From: JAYUJH01 sp043765375
GTDB lineage: Bacteria > Pseudomonadota > Alphaproteobacteria > Rickettsiales > UBA998
Reading direction: 5' to 3'
DNA length: 36,827 nt
NCBI GenBank assembly: GCA_043765375.1
Contig: JAYUJH010000018.1
Coordinates: 1 to 36,827, forward strand
Below, piece after piece: positions 16,016 to 22,515 of the stretch (position 1 is the first letter of the stretch; each line of letters starts with the position of its first letter). The notes under the pieces are model-generated. The model was not told the DNA's origin. It searched no databases and worked only from the letters and a program-made list of their open reading frames with translations. Made by a program: the position numbers and the translations under genes.

Positions 16016-16309
16016 ATGACAATTACTGTTAAAGATGTGAAACATATCGCAAAACTCGCCCGAATAAGAGTTGAAGAAAGCGAATTAGAGGGTTATGTAT
16101 CCGATTTGTCAAACATAATGGCGATGATTGAAGAGCTTGATAATGTTGATGATGATGGCAAAGGAGCAGTCGCAAGTGTGGTAAAGCATAACATGCCAAT
16201 GCGTGATGATTTGGTGAATGATGGATTTATGGCAGATGCCGTTCTCAGTAATGCGCCAAAATCTGAATATGACTGTTTTGTTGTGCCAAAAGTGATTGAT
16301 CAAGGGTGA
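16016..16309 (+). CDS. gatC: Glutamyl/aspartyl-tRNA amidotransferase subunit C
   Basis: The small scaffold subunit of the GatCAB amidotransferase, which converts Glu-tRNA(Gln) and Asp-tRNA(Asn) to their amidated forms. Length 97 residues is normal, with the family start TVKDVKHIAKLARIRVEESE and the central LDNVD. AAGGTG lies 6 nt before the ATG. Followed 23 bp later by gatA, its usual partner; gatB is not in the window. Confidence 0.95.
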   Translation: MTITVKDVKHIAKLARIRVEESELEGYVSDLSNIMAMIEELDNVDDDGKGAVASVVKHNMPMRDDLVNDGFMADAVLSNAPKSEYDCFVVPKVIDQG

Positions 16310-16332
16310 AATATTAGTTGAGTTATATATAA

Positions 16333-17835
16333 ATGAGTGAAGCACATATGAATGATACGCAAAAATCTAATAATCCCCAATTAAACGCTAGAGCTTGGGG
16401 AGTTGCGGAGTGTGTGCGCAATTTGAATGCTAAAAAAATTAGTGCGAGCGAGTTAACTACCGAATATTTGCAACATATTGAGGCAAAAAATCCTGAGATT
16501 AACGCATTCATCACAATTACTCGGGAATTAGCGGAGGCGCAAGCCAAAGCATCTGATGCAAAAATTGCTAAAGGTGAGGGCGGAGCAATTGAAGGAGTTC
16601 CGCTTGCTATCAAAGATTTATTCTGCACTAAAGGCGTTCTCACCACCGCAGCGTCACATATTTTGCAAGGATTTAAGCCAGTATATGAATCCACCGTTAC
16701 GCAAAAATTGCAAGATGAGGGCGCAATTATGCTTGGTAAAACCAATCTGGACGAGTTCGCCATGGGTTCTGCCAACATCACCAGCTATTATGGTGTGGTG
16801 CAAAATCCATGGCGAAATGGTTTGGTTGCAGGTGGCTCATCTGGTGGTTCGGCCGCAAGTGTTGCAGGAAATATGTGCGCAGCCTCACTTGGAACGGATA
16901 CGGGTGGATCAATTCGCCAACCAGCCTCATTTTGTGGGCTTGTTGGCTTCAAACCAACTTACGGTAGATGCTCACGTTATGGGATTGTTGCATTTGCAAG
17001 CTCTCTGGATCAAGCGGGGCCAATCACCAAATGCGTTGAAGATGCAGCATTACTTTATGAATTAATGGCGGGAATTGATGCAAAAGATGCAACAACTTCA
17101 CCAAATCCAGTTGAAAAAATTAGCGATAATTTGCGATCTGATGTTAAAGGATTGCGTGTTGGTATCCCTAAAGAATATCAGATGGACGGTATGGACACGC
17201 AAGTTGCCAAAATGTGGGACGATGCAGCGCAAATGCTACAAAAAATGGGCGCAATAATCGTGCCAATTTCCTTGCCGCATACTCATTATGCGCTATCAAC
17301 TTATTATATCATTGCGCCAGCGGAAGCCTCTTCAAATCTAGCTCGTTACGATGGCGTGCGCTATGGTTTGAGAGTGGAAGAATCAGGCGATGGCATTAAC
17401 GATTTATATGAAAAAACTCGTGCAGCAGGATTTGGGGCGGAAGTAAAACGCCGCATCATGATTGGAACTTATGTGTTATCCGCTGGATATTATGACGCTT
17501 ATTATATGAAAGCGCAGCGTGTTCGGGGCAAAATTATCGCTGATTTTGATGCAGCTTTTGAAAAAATTGACGTAATATTAACCCCAACAACTCCATCTGC
17601 TGCCTTCAAAATTGGTGAGAAAATGGAAGATCCAGTCACGATGTATCTCAATGATGTGTTCACTGTGCCAGCAAGTTTGGCAGGGATTCCCGCTATTTCA
17701 CTGCCAGCTTGCTTAAACTCGGACGGGTTACCACTTGGATTGCAACTGCTCGGACGCAATTTTGGTGAAGCACAATTATTGCAAACGGCTTATGCGCTGG
17801 AGCGTGAACTTGATTTCAAAATGTTAGATTATTAA
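16333..17835 (+). CDS. gatA: Glutamyl/aspartyl-tRNA amidotransferase subunit A
   Basis: Amidase-signature subunit that releases ammonia from glutamine for tRNA-dependent amidation. The 500 residues carry the Ser-cisSer-Lys triad: K94 (LAIKDLF), cis-S169 (GGSSGGSAAS) and nucleophile S193 (DTGGSIRQPA). An alternative ATG five codons in is possible. Two near-copies of the last four codons and stop (MLDY-stop) follow directly after the gene; see the repeat at 17821-17866. Confidence 0.96.
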   Translation: MSEAHMNDTQKSNNPQLNARAWGVAECVRNLNAKKISASELTTEYLQHIEAKNPEINAFITITRELAEAQAKASDAKIAKGEGGAIEGVPLAIKDLFCTKGVLTTAASHILQGFKPVYESTVTQKLQDEGAIMLGKTNLDEFAMGSANITSYYGVVQNPWRNGLVAGGSSGGSAASVAGNMCAASLGTDTGGSIRQPASFCGLVGFKPTYGRCSRYGIVAFASSLDQAGPITKCVEDAALLYELMAGIDAKDATTSPNPVEKISDNLRSDVKGLRVGIPKEYQMDGMDTQVAKMWDDAAQMLQKMGAIIVPISLPHTHYALSTYYIIAPAEASSNLARYDGVRYGLRVEESGDGINDLYEKTRAAGFGAEVKRRIMIGTYVLSAGYYDAYYMKAQRVRGKIIADFDAAFEKIDVILTPTTPSAAFKIGEKMEDPVTMYLNDVFTVPASLAGIPAISLPACLNSDGLPLGLQLLGRNFGEAQLLQTAYALERELDFKMLDY

Positions 17836-17866
17836 ATGTTGGACTATTAAAATATTGAGTTATTAA
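17821..17866 (+). repeat. Gene-end tandem repeat: three copies of the gatA 3' end
   Basis: ATGTTAGATTATTAA (the gatA end), then ATGTTGGACTATTAA, then, after one extra A, ATATTGAGTTATTAA. Each copy is 15 bp and ends in TAA. The two differences between copies 1 and 2 are silent (Leu TTA/TTG, Asp GAT/GAC). Confidence 0.75.
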
Positions 17867-17874
17867 GCAACCAC

Positions 17875-17896
17875 TAATGATTGATTGACATCATTA
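17875..17896. other. Weak hairpin past gatA
   Basis: TAATGAT and ATCATTA form a 7-bp stem around an 8-nt loop in the gap between convergent gatA and ispDF. There is no T-run, so it is at best a weak terminator. Nothing else is seen in 17867-17964. Confidence 0.3.
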
Positions 17897-17964
17897 ACGA
17901 ATTGCTAAGATATATTTATTATCAAACTCAATTCGGTAAATCATTGCATGAAATAATTTACATA

Positions 17965-19296
17965 TTACCTAATAATTTTAGCACTTGCAATTGCTTGTGC
18001 AGCAATTCCCTCATTACGCCCCGCAAAACCAAGCCCTTCCGTGGTGGTTGCTTTGACGCTAACACGGCGTAATTCTATCTCCAAAATCGCCGCAATCCTC
18101 GCCCGAATTGCTTCCCTATATGGTGATATTTTAGGGGATTCAGCGATGATTGTCACATCAATATGGAGCAATTTTCCACCAGATGCGAGCAGGATTTGCA
18201 TAGCGTGGCGCAAAAATATTGCGGAATCAAACCCTTTGAACTGTGCATTTGAGGGCGGAAAATGCTTACCAATATCCCCCGCACCAACCAAACCAAGCAA
18301 CGCATCGGTGATGGCATGTAGCACCACATCTGCATCGGAGTGACCATTCAAACATTGGTGATGCGGTATATCCACCCCACCCAAACGAATATATTGCGGC
18401 GCAGCATTATCAATATCTATCAAGCGATGGACATCATAACCCATGGCGGAAATTGTTTCATGTGAAACATTTTCTCCACTTTGAAACATCTGCCCGTGAA
18501 ACATTTTACTATGAAACATCTGCTCATTAAACATTTTGCTGTGAAACATTTCGGGAAACATTCCAGCATTAAAAAACTCGCCAGAACATATTCCCCCAGA
18601 ATATATTTTACCGTAATAAAACTTGGCAAGTTCAAGGTCGCTCGCATTAGTGATTTTGAAACTTATCGCATCACCTTGAATAACCTGCACCATCTCACCC
18701 GCTTGCTCAAACAAAGTTGCATCATCAGTCATACTTGCATTATTATTTTGGTGCAGTGCAACAAGCATATCATATCTGAATGCTTGCGGAGTTTGAACCT
18801 GCCATAATTTATCTCGCTCCAATGTTTGTGAAACTTGCATTTGCGTCACCAACTTGATGGTATCCACCGCTGGAATAGCTGGAATGGCAGCAACAGCCCC
18901 GCCTTGCATTGCAATAATTAAATTATCAATCGTTGATTTTGGCACAAAAGCTCTGGCGCAATCATGAATTAAAACATATTTTGGCGTGTTATGCCTGAGT
19001 TCAGCAAGCCCAGCTTTCACCGACTCACTCCGAGTTGCACCACCTTCCACCCATATGAAGTTTTCATCAAGCGGACTTAAATCCGCCAAACCTATATCCC
19101 ATAAATGTTGATGCGCAGAACTGCCCGTAATCACTATTTTTGCATATGGCAGGGCAAATCGCAAGTAATCATAAGCGCATCGCCAAACTGTTTTGTGATG
19201 TGTTTCGTCCGCAATATTAGCGAATTGTTTGGGCAATATTGAGCCAAATCTTTCACCCATTCCCGCTGCTAACAAAATTACTGATATCTCATTCAT
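17965..19296 (-). CDS. ispDF: Bifunctional IspD-IspF (MEP isoprenoid pathway)
   Basis: Fusion of 2-C-methyl-D-erythritol 4-phosphate cytidylyltransferase and 2-C-methyl-D-erythritol 2,4-cyclodiphosphate synthase, which are steps 3 and 5 of the non-mevalonate pathway. IspD spans about residues 1-228 (LLAAGMGERFG, VLIHDCARAFV, VQTPQAFR). IspF spans about 284-443, with metal-binding D287 and H289 (GYDVH), NGHSDADV, GDIGKHFP and a late VSVKATTTEGLGF. Such fusions are common in alpha- and epsilonproteobacteria. At 443 residues it is longer than usual because the linker (about 232-283) holds Met-Phe repeats (MFHSK-type) made by a 15-bp DNA array and contains a parS-like site. Confidence 0.95.
   Translation of the reverse strand: MNEISVILLAAGMGERFGSILPKQFANIADETHHKTVWRCAYDYLRFALPYAKIVITGSSAHQHLWDIGLADLSPLDENFIWVEGGATRSESVKAGLAELRHNTPKYVLIHDCARAFVPKSTIDNLIIAMQGGAVAAIPAIPAVDTIKLVTQMQVSQTLERDKLWQVQTPQAFRYDMLVALHQNNNASMTDDATLFEQAGEMVQVIQGDAISFKITNASDLELAKFYYGKIYSGGICSGEFFNAGMFPEMFHSKMFNEQMFHSKMFHGQMFQSGENVSHETISAMGYDVHRLIDIDNAAPQYIRLGGVDIPHHQCLNGHSDADVVLHAITDALLGLVGAGDIGKHFPPSNAQFKGFDSAIFLRHAMQILLASGGKLLHIDVTIIAESPKISPYREAIRARIAAILEIELRRVSVKATTTEGLGFAGRNEGIAAQAIASAKIIR
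18454..18469. promoter_or_regulatory. parS-like ParB-binding palindrome inside ispDF
   Basis: TGTTTCATGTGAAACA matches the conserved bacterial parS consensus TGTTTCACGTGAAACA at 15 of 16 bases; the mismatch is one of the two central bases. On the coding strand it encodes NVSHET (residues 276-281), just before the IspF domain. No parA or parB gene is in the window, so binding is inferred. Confidence 0.5.
18482..18560. repeat. 15-bp array of TGAAACA half-sites in the ispDF linker
   Basis: TGAAACA begins at 18482, 18497, 18512 and 18542, with the variant TTAAACA at 18527: exactly 15-bp spacing. A further GGAAACA follows at 18554. All are in the same orientation. The copy at 18495-18503 reads CGTGAAACA, the full right half of consensus parS. 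On the coding strand the array gives Met-Phe pentapeptides in frame. Confidence 0.8.
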
Positions 19297-19362
19297 TGCA
19301 AGACTTATAATTTATTGCACCTGTTAATTCAACATGATATAACATTTTTTTATGATTATTTC

Positions 19363-19366
19363 GGAG
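19363..19366 (+). promoter_or_regulatory. Ribosome-binding site for the esterase start at 19373
   Basis: GGAG with 6 nt to the ATG at 19373. The ATG 21 bp upstream (19352) has no such site. Confidence 0.6.
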
Positions 19367-19372
19367 CAAAAT

Positions 19373-20032
19373 ATGTTTGAACAGATATCAATGGAAGGGG
19401 TGGAAATTGCCCCAAATAATGGCGAAAAACCACAATGGCTGGTGATTTTTTTGCATGGTGTGGGAGCAGATGCTAATGATTTAATCGGTTTGAGCGATGA
19501 GTTTGTTGATATTTTGCCAGATGCACAATTTATTTCACCAAACGCCCCGTTCATGTGTGATATGGCGCATTATGGCAGGCAATGGTTCAGCTTGCAATCG
19601 CGCGAGGTGGCGCATATGCTAACGGGGATTGAGGCGAGTTCTCCGTTGTTGAATGATTTTATTGACGAAAAATTAAAATTATATGATTTAACACTTGATA
19701 AGTTGATTATCATCGGGTTTTCGCAAGGAACAATGATGGCATTGCATACATTATTGCGCCGTGAGCAACCTTGCGCTGCTATTATCGGGTTTTCGGGGGC
19801 GATGGTTGCGAGCAGAAAATTGGTGGAGCAAATTACCGCAAAACCGCCAGTTTGTTTGGTGCATGGTGATGCAGATATGGTGGTGCCATTTTCGGCAATG
19901 TCTGATGCGGAGGCAGCATTGCATCAAGCGGGCGTTGCTGTTGAGGCTTATTGTGTGGAAGATATGGGGCATAGCATCAGTGGTGAATGCATTGTGGTGG
20001 CGAGGGAGTTTTTGAAGAAAAATGTGTTGTAA
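19373..20032 (+). CDS. Carboxylesterase/phospholipase-like alpha/beta hydrolase
   Basis: Serine hydrolase of 219 residues in the phospholipase/carboxylesterase family (abhydrolase_2, YpfH-like). The early oxyanion-hole region is IFLHGVGAD; the nucleophile is in GFSQG (S117), the acid in HGDADMVVP (D168) and the base in DMGHSIS (H200). No signal peptide, so cytoplasmic. It probably cleaves acyl esters; the natural substrate is unknown. The longer frame from 19352 adds seven residues without a ribosome-binding site. Its 3' end is followed by an 18-bp repeat array and apaG. Confidence 0.88.
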   Translation: MFEQISMEGVEIAPNNGEKPQWLVIFLHGVGADANDLIGLSDEFVDILPDAQFISPNAPFMCDMAHYGRQWFSLQSREVAHMLTGIEASSPLLNDFIDEKLKLYDLTLDKLIIIGFSQGTMMALHTLLRREQPCAAIIGFSGAMVASRKLVEQITAKPPVCLVHGDADMVVPFSAMSDAEAALHQAGVAVEAYCVEDMGHSISGECIVVAREFLKKNVL

Positions 20033-20048
20033 TTGCTTATATTTTCAT

Positions 20049-20114
20049 AAGTCACTATGTTTTTGTAAGTCACTATGTTTTTGAAAGTCACTATGTTTTT
20101 GAAAGTCACTATTG
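20049..20114 (+). repeat. 18-bp tandem repeat upstream of apaG (3.6 copies)
   Basis: Units AAGTCACTATGTTTTTGT (20049), AAGTCACTATGTTTTTGA (20067 and 20085), then a partial copy at 20103. In register GAAAGTCACTATGTTTTT the unit matches a segment inside apaG (20224-20241) at 15 of 18 bases and, in the same register, encodes ESHYVF against apaG's ESHYVW. Confidence 0.85.
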
Positions 20115-20148
20115 CAAATTAACATGTGATGTATTATATATTTTTGAT

Positions 20149-20544
20149 ATGTATAGCAAAACCACAAATGACGTAAAAATAAGTGTTGTTCCGCAATATT
20201 TGCGAGACCAATCCGAGCCAGATGAAAGCCACTATGTTTGGGCTTATACGATATTTATTGAGAATGAATCTGATGCAACATTGCGATTGCTTAATCGCCG
20301 TTGGGAAGTGACTGATGCTTTTGGTCAAACTCAAATTGTGCAAGGCGAAGGCGTTGTTGGTGAAAAGCCAGTGCTGAGATCTGGTCAGGGATTTCAATAT
20401 ACTAGTGGCACGGTGTTGGTTACTCCATCAGGGTTGATGGTTGGGGCTTATGAAATGGAACAGTTGCAAAAGGGCAAACGCTTTTGGGTTGATGTTCCTG
20501 CTTTTTCGTTGGATAGCCCCTATGAAAAAATCAGTTTGAACTGA
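20149..20544 (+). CDS. apaG: ApaG (CO2+/Mg2+ efflux-associated, DUF525)
   Basis: ApaG-domain protein of 131 residues, the usual size: an immunoglobulin-like beta-sandwich of unsettled function, historically linked to cation tolerance. The motifs are typical: YVWAYTIFIEN, LLNRRWEVTDAFG, VQGEGVVGEKPVL and FQYTSGTVL. The chosen ATG begins MYSKTTNDVKISVVP, like relatives; the frame is open further upstream only because the 18-bp array there is read through. The last 11 codons and stop lie in a 47-bp segment that is duplicated just downstream. Confidence 0.92.
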   Translation: MYSKTTNDVKISVVPQYLRDQSEPDESHYVWAYTIFIENESDATLRLLNRRWEVTDAFGQTQIVQGEGVVGEKPVLRSGQGFQYTSGTVLVTPSGLMVGAYEMEQLQKGKRFWVDVPAFSLDSPYEKISLN

Positions 20545-20605
20545 TTTTTGAATGAGAAGATAGAGGTTACGAAAAAATTAGTCTGAACTAACTTTTGAAT
20601 GAAAA
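20512..20605 (+). repeat. 47-bp tandem duplication of the apaG 3' end
   Basis: Copy 1 (20512-20558) contains the end of apaG and its stop; copy 2 (20559-20605) follows directly. In the last eight codons (YEKISLN-stop) the copies differ at four bases and all four are silent: TAT/TAC, ATC/ATT, TTG/CTG, TGA/TAA. Confidence 0.85.
20526..20549. terminator. Bidirectional terminator over the apaG stop codon
   Basis: AAAAATCAGTT-TG-AACTGATTTTT is a perfect 24-nt palindrome containing the apaG stop, with an A-run on the left and a T-run on the right, so it could end transcripts from apaG and from convergent prs. A weaker version (stem TTAGT/ACTAA, 20578-20591) recurs in the duplicated copy; one stem pair changes from C-G to T-A, which keeps pairing. 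Confidence 0.6.
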
Positions 20606-20640
20606 TAAATTGCCTCGCTTTCTAAATACTAAAATTAAAA

Positions 20641-21573
20641 TCAATCAAATAAACTTGAAACCGAAGTTTCCTCACTGATGCGATGCACGGCTTCCGCCAG
20701 CAATGGTGCAATGCTTAATATGCGGATATTATGGGCGTTTTTAACTTCATCAGTTGCAACAATGCTATCGGTGATAACTAATTCCTTCATTTTTGAGTTC
20801 GCAACCAACTCAACCGCCCTGCCTGAAAGCACGCCATGGGTGATGTAAGCTGAGACGGATTTCGCCCCCCTATCCAGCAATGCGCCCACTGCATTGCATA
20901 AAGTTCCACCAGAATCCACAATGTCATCATATAAAATACAATCACGCCCTTCAACATTTCCAATCACATTCATTACCTCGGATATGCTAGCTCTCTCACG
21001 ACGTTTGTCAATAATGGCGAGGTCAGCATCAATACGTTTGGCAAGGGAGCGGGCGCGCGCCACTCCGCCTGCATCGGGAGAGACAATCATCAAGTTGGTG
21101 GAATCGTAATATGAGCGAATGTCATTCACCATCACGGGTGAGGCGAATAAATGATCAAGTGGAATATCAAAAAAACCTTGAATCTGATTTGCATGTAAAT
21201 CAACAGTAAGCACCCTATCGGCCCCTGCGGAAGTGATGATGTTGGCAATTAGTTTTGCTGAAATTGGGGTGCGAGGGGCTGGTTTCCTATCCTGCCTTGC
21301 ATAGCCATAATAGGGGATAACGGCGGTGACACGGCGAGCGGAGGCACGCTTGAGTGCGTCAAGCATTATCAGCAACTCCATGATATTATCATTGGCGGGA
21401 TTGGAGGTTGATTGCACCAAAAATACATCTTCCCCCCGCACATTTTCGTTGATTTCAATGCGTATTTCAGAATCAGAGAAACGTTGAATTGATGCCTCCA
21501 TCAGTTTCAACTTCAAATGCTCCGCCATAGCGAGCGCAAGCGGAAGATTGCTATTTCCTGATATTAACTTCAT
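20641..21573 (-). CDS. prs: Ribose-phosphate pyrophosphokinase (PRPP synthetase)
   Basis: Makes PRPP from ribose 5-phosphate and ATP for purine, pyrimidine, histidine and tryptophan synthesis. The 310 residues are the normal length. Signatures include the N-terminal GNSNLPLALA, RFSDSEIRIEINENVRGEDVF, the divalent-cation site VLTVDLHANQIQGFF, and the PRPP loop YDDIVDSGGTL. GGAAC lies about 8 nt before the ATG. Two small unknown genes lie upstream on the same strand, with 34 bp between, and may share a transcript. Confidence 0.97.
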   Translation of the reverse strand: MKLISGNSNLPLALAMAEHLKLKLMEASIQRFSDSEIRIEINENVRGEDVFLVQSTSNPANDNIMELLIMLDALKRASARRVTAVIPYYGYARQDRKPAPRTPISAKLIANIITSAGADRVLTVDLHANQIQGFFDIPLDHLFASPVMVNDIRSYYDSTNLMIVSPDAGGVARARSLAKRIDADLAIIDKRRERASISEVMNVIGNVEGRDCILYDDIVDSGGTLCNAVGALLDRGAKSVSAYITHGVLSGRAVELVANSKMKELVITDSIVATDEVKNAHNIRILSIAPLLAEAVHRISEETSVSSLFD

Positions 21574-21607
21574 ATTCTTGTTCCACGAGTTGATTATTTG
21601 TTGAGGT

Positions 21608-22015
21608 TTATCTGCTGTGAGCTACTTCTGCTGCTAATTTAACCCGAGGTTGAAGATTCGATCCCCGAGGTTGAAAATTAGATATAGTTGATGTTGGAAG
21701 TGTTGGCATATCAATATCAGCCAATTCTTTGCGTGTGAAAAATCCTTTGGCTTGTTCTACAAACTCTCTATTATCATCATATAATTCTTGCGCTGCTGTA
21801 ATATTGCCTTGATTTGGCTGTTGCAGTTGAACCCCAAGGTCACTATGTGCAATAATTATGTTTTTAGCAGCTTTTTCAATTTCAGTATCTATTTGGTCAG
21901 GAGCTACCGTTGTTTCTGGTTTAGATAGCTCAGAGAAGGTGTTGAAAGCTACCTTGTAATTACTAACTAGTTCTGAAATAGTTGGTGGTTGTTCTGTATT
22001 CTTTGAATTGCTCAT
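21608..22015 (-). CDS. Small unrecognised protein (135 residues)
   Basis: Not recognised. Mostly polar and probably helical, with no membrane segment or signal peptide. The middle (about 45-95) could be a helical hairpin. Near the C-terminus a 21-bp tandem duplication gives NFQPRGS-NLQPRVK. The ribosome-binding site GGAG is 7 nt before the ATG and lies inside the end of the gene before it, whose stop codon ends 1 nt from this start, so the two genes are surely translated from one message. The next gene on the strand is prs. Confidence 0.7.
   Translation of the reverse strand: MSNSKNTEQPPTISELVSNYKVAFNTFSELSKPETTVAPDQIDTEIEKAAKNIIIAHSDLGVQLQQPNQGNITAAQELYDDNREFVEQAKGFFTRKELADIDMPTLPTSTISNFQPRGSNLQPRVKLAAEVAHSR
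21638..21679 (-). repeat. 21-bp tandem duplication (NFQPRGS-NLQPRVK)
   Basis: Units 21638-21658 and 21659-21679 share CCCGAGGTTGAA on the plus strand. In frame, in the C-terminal tail of the 135-residue protein. Confidence 0.7.
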
Positions 22016-22016
22016 G

Positions 22017-22256
22017 TTATCTACTCCAATCAGATGCTTTAGCGGGAGGAATGAATGTTATTTCACCAGCGGTTGCGGTTGGAGGAGTTAATATTTTTAT
22101 ACCAATATCAGTGCCCCTAGGACATATGTTTTTTGGTGGAAATATTGTAAAATCTAATGTTGCAGCATCAACTTGTGTAGATGGACTGGTCAACCCACCA
22201 TCCGCTTTAATGCTTGCATCGTTGGTTAACTCTTTAGGTTCAACAATATTAATCAT
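22017..22256 (-). CDS. Small unrecognised protein (79 residues)
   Basis: Not recognised. Proline- and threonine-rich, without membrane segments. The second half has short beta-prone stretches separated by prolines (FTIFPPKN, IKILTPPTA, ITFIPPAKA), which may be an internal repeat of about 20 residues with the pattern I/F-x-x-P-P. AGGAG lies 8 nt before the ATG, a strong site for this region. First gene of a two-gene unit with the 135-residue protein; a promoter candidate lies 50-75 bp upstream. Confidence 0.65.
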   Translation of the reverse strand: MINIVEPKELTNDASIKADGGLTSPSTQVDAATLDFTIFPPKNICPRGTDIGIKILTPPTATAGEITFIPPAKASDWSR

Positions 22257-22302
22257 GATTTTCGCTCCTATGTTTATTAACTTATCGTAATTTTCTAAAT
22301 TA

Positions 22303-22332
22303 ATTATTAACTTAATTTAATTATTTCGTCAA
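22303..22332 (-). promoter_or_regulatory. Candidate promoter for the two small unknown genes
   Basis: On the minus strand, TTGACG (22332-22327), an 18-nt spacer and AATAAT (22308-22303) resemble sigma-70 boxes (5 of 6 at each). The gap 22257-22515 is extremely AT-rich, so chance matches are likely. No other feature is seen in this gap apart from a loose inverted repeat (CACAAACATAT / ATATGTTGTATTTGTG) near 22410-22445. Confidence 0.35.
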
Positions 22333-22515
22333 TCATTTATTTGTTAATTATTTATGATGATGAACAATTTGCAAATGGAACAATTGTCCAATAACTTAAT
22401 AAATTAACACAAACATATATTCAAATAAAATATGTTGTATTTGTGAAGAAATAGTTTTAATTATTACAATATTAAAATAACCATATATCAACAAAATAAT
22501 ATACATAAAAAACAA

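Noticed and set aside
18482..18560. CRISPR-like array
   Set aside because: Units are 15 bp, contiguous, without spacers, and in frame with ispDF; no cas genes are present.
19987..20148. N-terminal extension of apaG with repeated SHYVF peptides
   Set aside because: The frame stays open because the 18-bp repeat unit is a multiple of three; it overlaps the esterase gene and ApaG proteins begin at the ATG at 20149.
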